The notes under the pieces: generated by a model
The model's database searches: none
Told to the model about the DNA's origin: nothing
The model's input: the letters and a program-made list of their open reading frames with translations, nothing else
In this document: positions 35,522 through 44,202 of the stretch, in pieces
Layout of the letters: each line of letters starts with the position of its first letter
Position numbering within the stretch: position 1 is the stretch's first letter
Position numbers and translations under genes: made by a program
Origin: a virus
DNA length: 44,226 nt
Direction: 5' to 3' (one strand)
Virus record (IMG/VR): IMGVR_UViG_3300030329_005860
Span: 6,463-50,688 of that record

Positions 35522-36108
35522 TCACACGCAGCATATTTTTTAAGACGGCGGATTTTTTTGATGTTTTTGTGCCAGTTTCTTAATAGCTTAACTTCTTTCT
35601 TTGGAGTTTTCTTATATTTCTTGGCACTATTAAACCATGCTTTAATCCAGTTGCATGATTCGTCATCTCTCTTACATCTATTGTTTTTACCCTTATTTAG
35701 GTTGTCGACGACGCGGCGCATCCAAATATCAGCAGTGCGTTGAAAATGAAACCTGTTAAATCTTGTTAATTTTTGTCTTCCGGTGATATCAAATATAGTT
35801 TTTGCTTTTGTGGATGGGGAAGTGGATTTCCAATACCGCAAATTTGTAATATCGCCTGATAAGGAGCCATGAGTACATGCATGTGCCAAGAGCATACCGC
35901 GCAGATCTGAGGGTACTTTAAATTTTCTTTCGATCCCCACTAAATCAAAAACCACTGATGGCTTTACCTTTGTTAAATTATTTTTGTATGCCGGGCAATT
36001 AAAAATCGCCTGATCAGCTACTTCAAAGTAACTTACACTCTCCTGCTTCAAACCCACCACGGGACTAGCAAATTGAACAGCTAACAACATTGTAAATAAT
36101 GAATTCAT
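35515..36108 (-). CDS. Exported basic protein of unknown function (197 aa)
   Basis: MNSLFTMLLAVQFASPVVG looks like a short signal peptide. The mature protein has FKVPSDLRGMLLAHACTHGS, faintly like the start of a lysozyme-like fold but without the catalytic glutamate, and a lysine-rich end. Cysteines are at CPAY, HACTH, RCKRDDESC and ACDC. GGAG lies 14 nt before the ATG. Periplasmic location is inferred from the signal; activity unknown. Confidence 0.65.
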   Translation of the reverse strand: MNSLFTMLLAVQFASPVVGLKQESVSYFEVADQAIFNCPAYKNNLTKVKPSVVFDLVGIERKFKVPSDLRGMLLAHACTHGSLSGDITNLRYWKSTSPSTKAKTIFDITGRQKLTRFNRFHFQRTADIWMRRVVDNLNKGKNNRCKRDDESCNWIKAWFNSAKKYKKTPKKEVKLLRNWHKNIKKIRRLKKYAACDC

Positions 36109-36183
36109 ATTTTTTTAAACTCCAAATTTTTATTGATGCGAATTAACACAGGTAAGTAGTCATAACAATTTAAAAAAACCTTT

Positions 36184-36444
36184 TTAAATCAGGCCCATAA
36201 CATAATTTTCTAGAACTAAATGATGTGTTTTGCCGTCAAGTAAAATTTCCTCTGTCATAGCAGAATTTACGACGATCGTTTGCCCTCTTTTCAAAGCTAT
36301 AGAAACGTCATCAGCATAGTCAACGACGACCGCTTTAATAAAGGAAGCTTTTTTAATTTTAAAGTCATCTGGTACTAATATTGAAGGTCCAGACTCTTCT
36401 ACTTCGATCGGGTTTATGGTTATATATCTATTAAATGGCTTCAT
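36184..36444 (-). CDS. GroES-like cochaperonin (86 aa)
   Basis: The sequence fits the 10-kDa cochaperonin barrel as found in marine phages: MKPFNRYITINPIEVEE (first strand), a short mobile-loop region SGPSILVPDDFK, KAVVVDYADD, LKRGQTIVVNSAMTEEILLD and the closing strand HLVLENYVMGLI. It would cap GroEL; the phage GroEL at 18682-20262 is the obvious partner though it is encoded 16 kb away. The gene starts 4 nt after the ribonucleotide reductase stop. Confidence 0.82.
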   Translation of the reverse strand: MKPFNRYITINPIEVEESGPSILVPDDFKIKKASFIKAVVVDYADDVSIALKRGQTIVVNSAMTEEILLDGKTHHLVLENYVMGLI

Positions 36445-36450
36445 ATTGTT

Positions 36451-38307
36451 TTACTTTACCTCACATGCACCGCCAGAGCATGCTAATTCTCCAGCTAGAT
36501 TTGTATTATCCTCCATTTCTACCACTTTTGTTAAGTCAATCTTTTGAAGATTTTGAACCATACTCTCGTATTCCTCTTTTGTACAATCTTCAAAAGGAGC
36601 TTGTTTATAAGTATGATCTGAATGTGGCAAAACAGAAAGCCCATTGTAAGCCTTTCTATTCTCCCACATCCACTGACCGACACTCTCCCACTCGTGTTCT
36701 CTTACCGTAACTGTTGCAGAAACGTTATGTGTATTTTGCCCTCTTTTGTGTCCATTTTTTACCCACTCCTGGCTAACCTTCTTGATCCTCTCTAAAAGTT
36801 GTCTAGCTGGTGCACCTCGTGTGATTGCGCCTGGGGGAGCCATCTGAGGTACCGAAATAACCGCGGTATCATGTGGGCGGAAAAACTCATCTTCCACCAA
36901 CTCAGAATGGTATATTGAAAGGTATGTGTATATCGGTTCATTCTTGCTGACACGAAGGCGGCGGATATAATAATCATTATGCCACGCATGAATGCCACTC
37001 GAAGTACCAAGAGTTAGAGAGGTTGTGCCCGCGGGCTTTACCGTAGTTGTTCTAGCTGCAGAGTTAATTCCAATCATTGACGCCACTCTAGCATTTTCTT
37101 TTTTTACTACTTTTGCCGCAGTGCTCATATCTAGATCTAATACGCGGCCGGAAGCAATTCCTGTCATTGAAACACCAACTAAAGCATCCTTTTCTGTTGT
37201 TCTTTGCCAAATATCGCGAAGATAATGAAAATCAGTGTAGCCGGCCTGCAAAGTACCAATAAATGCTGCGGCCTGTACTCGACGCTCAAATTCTTCTTGG
37301 TTTTCCAGATCATTAGCGTTAACCTCTGTCAAATTACAAAACTGATATGGACGCAAAGCAATTTCACAACAAGGGTTTGTTCCCCAATCTTTATCGTTTG
37401 TAAAATAAAATCCTGGTTCGCCCGAACCAGATTCTTTCACTCTTTCCCAAATATTTAAGAAAAAATCCTTGGTGATTCTATGTCTCATTAAGACTACAGA
37501 GTTATTCGCTCGTCCTCTTTGTGGATTTGTTTCCCACCAGCTTCCGGCCTTTGCAGCGAGCATCTCGTCGTCGTCGGCACTAAAAAGAGAAATAAGAGCA
37601 GCGCGACGAATGCCACCGGCAAGTACAGCATCCGCAATATGACATACAATATCATGTACTTCAATGGTCGTAAGCTTGTCGCCATTCTCTTTTTCATCCA
37701 AAATTCCTTTAACTTTAACCAAGCACTCTTTTAGAGGTTGTGGTCCGGGGGCCTTACCCCCGGACGTCACCAGCATGCTTCCCTTGGGCCTGATATCTGA
37801 AAAATCAAACCTAATGTCTGACATACCCTCAAAATAGCTTCTCACTAACACCTTAATAGAATCAGACCATCCCTCGATCGAGTCTCCAATAAGATATCTT
37901 CTAGTGCGTTTTTTATTCGGCTTTCTTATTTCCGGCAACTTTTCAACATGATGCTTTTGCACGGAGTAACCCACACCGGTGCCTCCCAAAAGAAGGAACA
38001 TCACCTCGCTGAAAGATCTCCAATCATCGACTGGAAGATACGCACAATTATAAATCCTGTTAGGAGCAACTTCAATGGGTTTACCAGCAAACTGCATCGA
38101 CCGCATCGAAGGCAGGATCTTCTTATCATACACAAATTTATAATTTTCTTCAATCTCCTCTTTTAGGTGAGGATATTTCTTTATGTGCATTTTCTTATTT
38201 CTTGTAACAAGTTCCTTCCATGTTTCCCTTCTTTGTTTTTTAGGCAAGTACCTAGCGTACTTCATGTATACAGCGATTTCTGATAAAATTTTTGATGCTT
38301 CTTCCAT
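36451..38307 (-). CDS. nrdJ: Class II (adenosylcobalamin-dependent) ribonucleotide reductase (618 aa)
   Basis: It resembles the monomeric ribonucleoside-triphosphate reductases: redox cysteines C88 (IYNCAY) and C324 (YQFCNLTEVN), the thiyl-radical site with C313 and E315 in NPCCE, and the C-terminal shuttle C610/C615 (CSGGAC). At 618 aa it is shorter than the Lactobacillus enzyme (about 739). It makes dNTPs without oxygen and needs host B12. AAAGGAG precedes the ATG, which overlaps the helicase gene end. With dUTPase and DUF3310 it forms the nucleotide supply set. Confidence 0.94.
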   Translation of the reverse strand: MEEASKILSEIAVYMKYARYLPKKQRRETWKELVTRNKKMHIKKYPHLKEEIEENYKFVYDKKILPSMRSMQFAGKPIEVAPNRIYNCAYLPVDDWRSFSEVMFLLLGGTGVGYSVQKHHVEKLPEIRKPNKKRTRRYLIGDSIEGWSDSIKVLVRSYFEGMSDIRFDFSDIRPKGSMLVTSGGKAPGPQPLKECLVKVKGILDEKENGDKLTTIEVHDIVCHIADAVLAGGIRRAALISLFSADDDEMLAAKAGSWWETNPQRGRANNSVVLMRHRITKDFFLNIWERVKESGSGEPGFYFTNDKDWGTNPCCEIALRPYQFCNLTEVNANDLENQEEFERRVQAAAFIGTLQAGYTDFHYLRDIWQRTTEKDALVGVSMTGIASGRVLDLDMSTAAKVVKKENARVASMIGINSAARTTTVKPAGTTSLTLGTSSGIHAWHNDYYIRRLRVSKNEPIYTYLSIYHSELVEDEFFRPHDTAVISVPQMAPPGAITRGAPARQLLERIKKVSQEWVKNGHKRGQNTHNVSATVTVREHEWESVGQWMWENRKAYNGLSVLPHSDHTYKQAPFEDCTKEEYESMVQNLQKIDLTKVVEMEDNTNLAGELACSGGACEVK

Positions 38308-38309
38308 TA

Positions 38310-39680
38310 TTATGCTCCTTTTGCTTGTCTTCTAAAATTTTTATACTTCTCTTTTATTGCATCAGCTTGCTCTTTAGGAGTTTTCTCTCTCAATAATTCA
38401 ACTGCATCTTCCTCTTGTTCAAAAACCTTAATCTTGACTGTGGCCGGCTCCATAAATATTGGATAAACCAAACCATCAAGACCATTTCTATTTTTTGCAA
38501 TAAACATTCTGCCCGTGTTAGCATTTTTATCTTTAATTGTTCTTGAGATTGAAAGAATAAAATCAGCAACGAAACACTTGCTGAAAGCCTCTGAGATTGA
38601 TTCCATTGTCACAACTTCTGCGTTTAGCCCAGATCTATTAGTTTGTGAGGCTGTCCAAATTGGACAGTTGAACTCTTGCGCCAAAGCTCTTAGGCTTTCA
38701 TAAATAGACTCCAACTCGGTCCTTTTCTCTTTATAATTTGTAGAGGGTTTAAGCAAATCGGCGTAATCTACTAAAATCATATCGATTTTTTGATTTCTTT
38801 TTTTTAATTTTTCTAAATGTGCGCGCAAATTATTGACTGTTGCAGAACGAGTTGGATATTCTTTTATCAAAAGAGAACCTTCGATATCATTAATTTTTTC
38901 ATAGACCATATCCTTCATTGATATAAGGTCTGATAAACGTACACCGCTCACACAGCTGTCATACCTTTGGCCTGTGACAGCCTCTGACAACTCCAATGTG
39001 TAGTGCACAACGCTCTTTCCCACCTTCACGGCCTGGGCGCCAAGGTGAGCTAGCACCATAGATTTGCCGGCGCCTGTTGGAGCTATGATCACGCCCAGTT
39101 CGCCCTTTCCTAGACCATTCTTTGTAATTCCATCGATGATTTTCCATCCAGTGGAAACAGGGTTTCTAGCATGCGGCGTGTATCTTATTTCAAAATCCTT
39201 TTTAAAATCATGACCATGGTCATTATCAATACCAAGTTTTAAGGCATTGTCGATAACGTCTTTAATCTCATCGTAAGATGATGATTGTAATAGTTCAACA
39301 GATTTTAAAATAGCTCTTTTTAAATTTTGCTTCTTACAAAAATCTAAGCTTATCTCTTTAATGTATTTTTCGTCTTCGATTGTTCGAACAAGCGTGCGAG
39401 CAAAATAATCTCTAACTTGTTTTTGAACCGCCTGGTTTTCATTGTCTAACTCCGTCCTTAAGACAGAAGCCACTATTTTGTCTGTTGGATGAACACCATA
39501 TCTATTCCTGTATTCAAATATTTTACTTACAAAAATACGAAGATACTTTAACTCAAAAAAGCTAACATCAAGAACTTCTTCAATCTGATCAGCGAATGGC
39601 CGATCATTGACAATCAATTGTGCAAGCATCTCTTGAAAACTTTTACCATATTTGGCAAAATTTGCCTGTTCTTCTTTCAT
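38310..39680 (-). CDS. DnaB-family replicative helicase, T4 gp41-like (456 aa)
   Basis: The RecA-like motor has Walker A APTGAGKS (200-207), Walker B KIDMILVDYADLLKPS and the segment WTASQTNRSGLNAE. The N-terminal 160 residues are helical, as in DnaB/gp41. It unwinds DNA ahead of the replicative polymerase. I chose the ATG at 39680: the promoter -10 at 39707-39712 places transcription start below the ATG at 39719. The C-terminal codons run into the ribonucleotide reductase start. Confidence 0.92.
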   Translation of the reverse strand: MKEEQANFAKYGKSFQEMLAQLIVNDRPFADQIEEVLDVSFFELKYLRIFVSKIFEYRNRYGVHPTDKIVASVLRTELDNENQAVQKQVRDYFARTLVRTIEDEKYIKEISLDFCKKQNLKRAILKSVELLQSSSYDEIKDVIDNALKLGIDNDHGHDFKKDFEIRYTPHARNPVSTGWKIIDGITKNGLGKGELGVIIAPTGAGKSMVLAHLGAQAVKVGKSVVHYTLELSEAVTGQRYDSCVSGVRLSDLISMKDMVYEKINDIEGSLLIKEYPTRSATVNNLRAHLEKLKKRNQKIDMILVDYADLLKPSTNYKEKRTELESIYESLRALAQEFNCPIWTASQTNRSGLNAEVVTMESISEAFSKCFVADFILSISRTIKDKNANTGRMFIAKNRNGLDGLVYPIFMEPATVKIKVFEQEEDAVELLREKTPKEQADAIKEKYKNFRRQAKGA

Positions 39681-39706
39681 CTCTTCCCTTTTAATTGTAT
39701 AGAGGT

Positions 39707-39735
39707 AATATAGGATCAAAGAGTCTTATTGTCAA
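39707..39735 (-). promoter_or_regulatory. Sigma70-like phage promoter of the helicase gene
   Basis: TTGACA, 17-bp spacer ending GATCC, TATATT; the only clear member of the set with a 17-bp spacer. It overlaps the exonuclease stop. Confidence 0.6.
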
Positions 39736-40693
39736 TCACTATTTTGTTAAAGTGTACAAACAATTCGTTAAAGTTTATCTCACCAAAGCCATCCTGGGTC
39801 ATCATCTTGATTACTTCTGTCTTATTGAAACTCAGTTCTGCTTCTTTTATGGTCTCGTGAATCTTTTTCTTAGATACAATATCTAAAATCGGAGTGTAGA
39901 GCTGCATCATTTTGTAGTTCCTCTTTAAGACGACAGCGTTATTTACAACGTTCTCATATGCTTTTAGTTTCCGCTCTTTTAATTGTTCTTTAGAATACTC
40001 TAATATCTCAGTTAGTGTAACAGACTTGGAGCCCGATAAAAAAGGAAACCGTTTATATGCTGTTGCCAAGCCAATGTTTCCCACGCCTTCAAGATTATCG
40101 CTCTTGTCTCCAACCATGGCACGTGCCAGGGCGAAATTATTGGGATGTATATTGTGCTTCTCTAATAGATTATTCATATTTAAGACTTGCTTTTGTACAG
40201 GTCTATAGAGAACTGTTTTTTTGTCCAACAACTGAAAAAAGTCCTTGTCGCTTGAGACGATGACTTTTTGCCAATCCTCATAATGTTTGTGTCTTGCAAG
40301 ATAAGCGATAACATCATCAGCCTCAACCCCGCTGAACATAAACTGAACAAGTGGCATTTCATTAAAATATTCTGTTAGTCTTTGTAACTGCCATACTTTG
40401 TTTGTCTTTTCTTCAGTTTCTGTTAGGACACGTGCGCCGCGGTTGAGACGCGGCGGCTTTCGTCCTTCTTTGTAGTTCTTGTTTATAATCTTTCGCCGGG
40501 CAGAGCCGCCTTGACCATCCCAACATATGATAACCTGATCTGGTTTTGATTCTCTGATGATCTTTTGTAAAGACTTGATCACTCCTTTTAATCCACCAAT
40601 TGGTTGCCCATTTGTTGATAACGACGGGTCAACGATATATGATCTAAAAAACAAATTCAATTGATCAATTAACAATAATCTCTTAGTTTTCAA
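39716..40693 (-). CDS. 5'-3' exonuclease / T4 RNase H-like FEN (325 aa)
   Basis: A structure-specific 5' nuclease that removes RNA primers and flaps. Acidic metal-binding motifs are LLLIDQLNLFFR, VEADDVIAYLAR, VSSDKDFFQLL and VGDKSDNLEGVGNIG, followed by a helix-3-turn type DNA-binding region. The start codon is TTG, with AGAGG 6 nt upstream; no ATG is close enough. It lies upstream of the helicase gene, in a replication cluster. Confidence 0.92.
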   Translation of the reverse strand: MKTKRLLLIDQLNLFFRSYIVDPSLSTNGQPIGGLKGVIKSLQKIIRESKPDQVIICWDGQGGSARRKIINKNYKEGRKPPRLNRGARVLTETEEKTNKVWQLQRLTEYFNEMPLVQFMFSGVEADDVIAYLARHKHYEDWQKVIVSSDKDFFQLLDKKTVLYRPVQKQVLNMNNLLEKHNIHPNNFALARAMVGDKSDNLEGVGNIGLATAYKRFPFLSGSKSVTLTEILEYSKEQLKERKLKAYENVVNNAVVLKRNYKMMQLYTPILDIVSKKKIHETIKEAELSFNKTEVIKMMTQDGFGEINFNELFVHFNKIVIDNKTL

Positions 40694-40701
40694 ATTTTCC
40701 T

Positions 40702-41073
40702 CTATGTTTCAATTTTCATTAAATCTTTTTGCTGTCTTCTTCTTGCTAATTTTTGCTTTAAATTTTCAACTTTTTTAATTTCAAATGTAAAAACACTTGG
40801 TAGATTTCTTACATAAGAAACTAAATTTCTGACATATGCATCCGAAGATGCCACGTTTGGAATAAATTTAATTTTCAAATAAGATGCGTCTCTTTCATCA
40901 GAGACTCTTTTTGAGGAGCCAACCAGGTTAACAATTGTTACACCCGCAATCGCTCGTATTGAAGTCAAGACATCAGTAAGATTTTCTCTTGTTGATGTGT
41001 GAATAACGCACTCAGCTTCTTGAACTTTGTCCGATATTACTTCCACAACCAAATTCTTAATTCTTTTAGACAT
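40702..41073 (-). CDS. Conserved phage protein, ACT-like (123 aa)
   Basis: The body NLTDVLTSIRAIAGVTIVNL followed by YLKIKFIP and YVRNLVSYVRNLPSVFTFEI has a beta-alpha-beta arrangement resembling ACT/ferredoxin-like folds, and recurs in T4-like phages near replication genes. Function unknown. GGAGAGAG lies before the ATG. A terminator for the upstream recA transcript precedes it. Confidence 0.72.
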   Translation of the reverse strand: MSKRIKNLVVEVISDKVQEAECVIHTSTRENLTDVLTSIRAIAGVTIVNLVGSSKRVSDERDASYLKIKFIPNVASSDAYVRNLVSYVRNLPSVFTFEIKKVENLKQKLARRRQQKDLMKIET

Positions 41074-41107
41074 AACTCTCTCCTAGATAGTGTTTAATAA
41101 TTAGTTT

Positions 41108-41146
41108 AAAAAAGCCCCCTTTGCTTAAATTAAACATCGGGGGCTA
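41108..41146 (-). terminator. Intrinsic terminator after recA/uvsX
   Basis: Stem AGCCCCC/GGGGGCT (41139-41145 with 41113-41119) with a 19-nt AT-rich loop, followed on the minus strand by TTTTTT. It ends the recA transcript. Confidence 0.8.
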
Positions 41147-41159
41147 AACACGGAGGGAC

Positions 41160-42260
41160 TTATGTGGAAGAAGATTGTTCTGTCTTTCTTTCATATTTCA
41201 AAACAATCTCTTCGTGCATCAATTCTAGCACCCTTTCACGGAACTGTTCACTACTTTTTAATTTTTCAATCCAATTTTTTGACTGAAATTTTTGTGATGT
41301 GCCGTCTTCGAAATGCAACGTGTACCAAGCACCGGCCTGTGTCAAGTTCTCTGAACCAATCAGAGCTTCTAACCAACTCTCTTCGTTTCGGATGCCTACG
41401 TCGCCGGCGAACATAATTTTAAAATGACATTTGCGACCAGAAGTGCCAAAACGAGACTTTTCAAGCTTGACTTGTACCTGGTATCCTACGCGGTCATCGC
41501 CATCCATAATGAATGAAGATTTAGCTTTTCGGCCAGTTAACCAAATACGCAGCGAATACGCATAGTGCATAGCTTTCCCGCCCGGAGTGACATATGGTGT
41601 TGTCATAATCTCCATTCTTTGTGCAGGATTTGAGGCGATATTTGTTTTAAGCTGATTCAGTACTAGAAACGTCGATTGTGTGTTGGCAATAGGAACAGTC
41701 AATTTAGACATCCCCTTAGCAAGAATCCTAGCCTTAACGGCCATTGAAGATTGTGGATTGAAATCTCCCTCCACATCTGTTATTGCTGGAGTTAGTGCCA
41801 GCGAGTCCCATATAAACAACATCTGACTATCGTTCGAACCTAATAGTTCTTCAATTGTCTCTAAAACAAATTCTACGCTTGATGCTTGCACATAAAGGAA
41901 TCTTTCCAAGTCAATACCTAATTTAGACAACAGGCTTGGATCAATAGCGGATTCTGAATCGAAATAAACAACATCAATACCCATCTTCTGTGCATTCGCT
42001 GCTACCTCTGCTGCCATCCACGATTTACCTGCGCCTTCGAGGCCGGCAATCTCTGTAATTTTACCTACTGGGATCCCAGCCTTTTTGCCTCTGCAAATAA
42101 TATTATCTAGCCAGGTCGAGCCAGTTGATATCCATTGTTTGACTTCAGTTGGATTGTCCTCTCTCAAGTCATGAGCAACCTCAAGGCCGGCCTTTCTATT
42201 AATTAAATTACGCATGTCATCCATGCTAAGTTTTCCTAATTTTTTAGCTTTCCTTGCCAT
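41160..42260 (-). CDS. uvsX: RecA/UvsX recombinase (366 aa)
   Basis: Strand-exchange protein with Walker A GLEGAGKS (73-80), Walker B LFIWDSLALTPA and the DNA-binding loop region around STFLVLNQLKTNIAS and TTPYVTPGGKAMHYAYSLRI. The overall layout is that of the T4 UvsX branch. It forms filaments on single-stranded DNA for repair and recombination-driven replication. Downstream lies an intrinsic terminator; upstream lies the FKBP gene. Confidence 0.93.
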   Translation of the reverse strand: MARKAKKLGKLSMDDMRNLINRKAGLEVAHDLREDNPTEVKQWISTGSTWLDNIICRGKKAGIPVGKITEIAGLEGAGKSWMAAEVAANAQKMGIDVVYFDSESAIDPSLLSKLGIDLERFLYVQASSVEFVLETIEELLGSNDSQMLFIWDSLALTPAITDVEGDFNPQSSMAVKARILAKGMSKLTVPIANTQSTFLVLNQLKTNIASNPAQRMEIMTTPYVTPGGKAMHYAYSLRIWLTGRKAKSSFIMDGDDRVGYQVQVKLEKSRFGTSGRKCHFKIMFAGDVGIRNEESWLEALIGSENLTQAGAWYTLHFEDGTSQKFQSKNWIEKLKSSEQFRERVLELMHEEIVLKYERKTEQSSST

Positions 42261-42283
42261 GTTCCCTCCATGTGTTTTGTGAC

Positions 42284-42718
42284 TTATTCATTGCAGTCAA
42301 TAATTTCAATTTCAAAAGTCAATGCTTCGCCGGCCAGTGGATGATTGTGGTCTAGTACAACTGAGTCTGCAGACTCAGAAATAATTTTTGCAACCAAAGG
42401 CTGGCCAGCGGATGTCTGACCTTGGACAGTGCTGCCGATCTCAAAGTTAAATCCACTTGGAAATAGCGTTTTTGATGTCTCCTGAATCGCGTCTGGATTA
42501 ACCTCGCCGTAAGCATCAGAGGGGGACAAGGTGAAAGTCTTTACCTCGCCAAGTCCCATTCCATGTACTGCAGTATCGAAACCTTTAATGACTTGTCCAG
42601 AGCCCACTTCAAATTCCAGGGGGACTCCTCTTATGTGAGAATTATCAAATTCTGTCCCGTCATTTAATGTGCCTTTATAATGGACCTTCACATTGTGTCC
42701 CTCTTTAATTAAACTCAT
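42284..42718 (-). CDS. FKBP-type peptidyl-prolyl isomerase, SlyD-like (144 aa)
   Basis: The FKBP core begins VKVHYKGTLNDGTEFDNS and includes FEVGSGQVIKGFDTAVHGMG. An insert (IQETSKTLFPSGFNFEIGST) corresponds to the IF chaperone domain, and the end DHNHPLAGEALTFEIEI is the SlyD/FkpB signature. It speeds proline isomerisation and assists folding. The His-rich metal-binding tail of SlyD is absent. Its mRNA leader holds one of two copies of a conserved RNA element (42742-42793). Confidence 0.93.
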   Translation of the reverse strand: MSLIKEGHNVKVHYKGTLNDGTEFDNSHIRGVPLEFEVGSGQVIKGFDTAVHGMGLGEVKTFTLSPSDAYGEVNPDAIQETSKTLFPSGFNFEIGSTVQGQTSAGQPLVAKIISESADSVVLDHNHPLAGEALTFEIEIIDCNE

Positions 42719-42741
42719 GTTTTTTTCCTTATATTTGTGAG

Positions 42742-42793
42742 TTGAGGCACCTGTAAACCCGTGCCTGCCCTGCGGTGCGGCATTTAAGCTGCC
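42742..42793 (-). ncRNA. Repeated RNA element, copy A (FKBP leader)
   Basis: The core 42742-42776 is 33/35 identical to copy B at 44150-44183. The RNA has ACCGCAGGG, then a 6-bp hairpin AGGCAC/GTGCCT with a loop containing GGGTTT. Upstream a small hairpin GGCA/TGCC (42790-42793 with 42779-42782) holds the stop codon TAA of the 433-aa gene in its loop. The loop GGGU can pair with the upstream ACC as a pseudoknot. Candidate leader regulator. Confidence 0.6.
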
Positions 42794-44085
42794 TTTGCTT
42801 TAAGAGAAGTATTGATTCTATTCTTCCACTTGTTATCCCTCATTCCTTTGAAAATTAAGTTTGAGAGCAAGCTCCACTTGGTGTGTTGATTAACAAAATC
42901 AGACTTTCTCGATTTGCTCGAATTTGCAAAAGACGCTATAAAATCTCTATTAACTTCATCGAGCAGCCTTTTGCCGTATTCAGACCAGATTGCTTTTGCG
43001 GACGCGATAGAGTGTTTTTGATCATATTCTTGTCTCTTTTCATCCCATTCATAACAGTTGCTAACAACTGCGTATACGAACATCAAAATATAGTCTTTGT
43101 TAAGGGCGCCGATGGCTTCCTGGCCATTGAATAAATTTGTTCTAAAAAAACTTCTTTTGCTTGGCTGTTTAAGAAGCTGGCTGGCACCAGATTGTTTAAT
43201 TAATGGGAATTCATTAAAATCACTGCCCAAAATATTCTCCATAGTGCTCTGAATATAATCAGACAGCTCTAAAACATAATCCACATGTTTTTGTGTGGGA
43301 AGAGTATACGGCTTATATTTGTCGTTTATTAACATGTTGATCGCTGTTGTCTCTCCAGCTTTGGGAAGCTTTGCGATATCAGGAACACCAAGACCTGTTT
43401 CATAAGTTAGAGGGAAAAAGGTAGATAAAAGTCTGATGACTTGTTGCACCTCATTCGCAGCAGTTATTTTCTCGCCCTTGGCATTTTTCTGATACTGCTT
43501 CCATCCAATATTTTTAATGTCAGTATATTTGATATTGCTTTTCAGATCATCAAAAAGCCCTAGCATATTTTCTTCGCTAGACTGTTTTTGATTGGTTCTG
43601 TTATTCCAAGCTTTAGCAGCTCCACGCTGGTCGGCAATGGTTGGAAACACGCTCCTTTCCACAAGAGTCAGCTTAACAATCTCATTAACATTTGGATTTT
43701 CTTGAAGACCCGTAGTTATCGCATACCCACTATGTTGGCCATCGTAATGACCAGATCGGCCTTCTGAAAGCGGGCGGGGTGGATTATGGCCCCAGTCGCA
43801 AGTGAAAGTGATACAACTATTATCTGAATCAAATTCAAAAGAGCCGTTGTCTATAGTAATTTGCATCCCGCCGCACTTGGTTAAAAACGAACCGTCATTT
43901 TTCAATAAACTGGCCTTAATATTTTTAACTTTTTCAGAATCCGGGTTCAAGTCCCGAGGATTCATACCTTTTGGTATTTGGTTCAATCCGTGCTCCAAAG
44001 ACGGTATTGCATACACGTCATATACTCCATTCCCGTTTGTTAAGAATGACTGCCCTGGCGGCAGATTTAATTTAATTTTTTTCAT
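42784..44085 (-). CDS. AIPR/DGQHR-like protein (433 aa)
   Basis: The segment SEGRSGHYDGQHSGYAITTG followed by VNEIVKLTLVERSVFPTIAD and GAAKAWNNRTNQKQSS resembles AIPR (abortive infection) and DGQHR-type proteins, which share a DG(G/Q)H motif and an AxN(N/R) segment. The rest is helical, with FFPLTYETGLGVPDI and a basic C-terminus. The family match is by eye and moderate. AIPR-type proteins are mostly known from phage resistance; a phage copy might be a decoy, an anti-defence factor or unrelated. GAGGAG precedes the ATG; RNA element copy B lies in its leader. Confidence 0.7.
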   Translation of the reverse strand: MKKIKLNLPPGQSFLTNGNGVYDVYAIPSLEHGLNQIPKGMNPRDLNPDSEKVKNIKASLLKNDGSFLTKCGGMQITIDNGSFEFDSDNSCITFTCDWGHNPPRPLSEGRSGHYDGQHSGYAITTGLQENPNVNEIVKLTLVERSVFPTIADQRGAAKAWNNRTNQKQSSEENMLGLFDDLKSNIKYTDIKNIGWKQYQKNAKGEKITAANEVQQVIRLLSTFFPLTYETGLGVPDIAKLPKAGETTAINMLINDKYKPYTLPTQKHVDYVLELSDYIQSTMENILGSDFNEFPLIKQSGASQLLKQPSKRSFFRTNLFNGQEAIGALNKDYILMFVYAVVSNCYEWDEKRQEYDQKHSIASAKAIWSEYGKRLLDEVNRDFIASFANSSKSRKSDFVNQHTKWSLLSNLIFKGMRDNKWKNRINTSLKAKAA

Positions 44086-44149
44086 TTTATTCTCCTCATA
44101 GTTAGGGGATATTTTGGTTATTGTACAACCGTCATCCCATTAATGAAAA

Positions 44150-44202
44150 TTGAGGCACCTGTAACCCGTGCCTACCCTGCGGTTCTTGGAATTAACCAAG
44201 GA
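44150..44202 (-). ncRNA. Repeated RNA element, copy B (433-aa gene leader)
   Basis: The core 44150-44183 matches copy A. The upstream hairpin CTTGG/CCAAG (44196-44200 with 44185-44189) differs in sequence from copy A but keeps its pairing, and again holds a TAA stop codon in its loop. AACC just after it can pair with GGUU in the loop of the main hairpin AGGCAC/GTGCCT. Confidence 0.6.

Noticed and set aside
42742-42793. tRNA or known riboswitch class for the repeated element
   Set aside because: No cloverleaf or T-arm, and the motif does not match the riboswitch consensus sequences I know; left as an unassigned RNA element.
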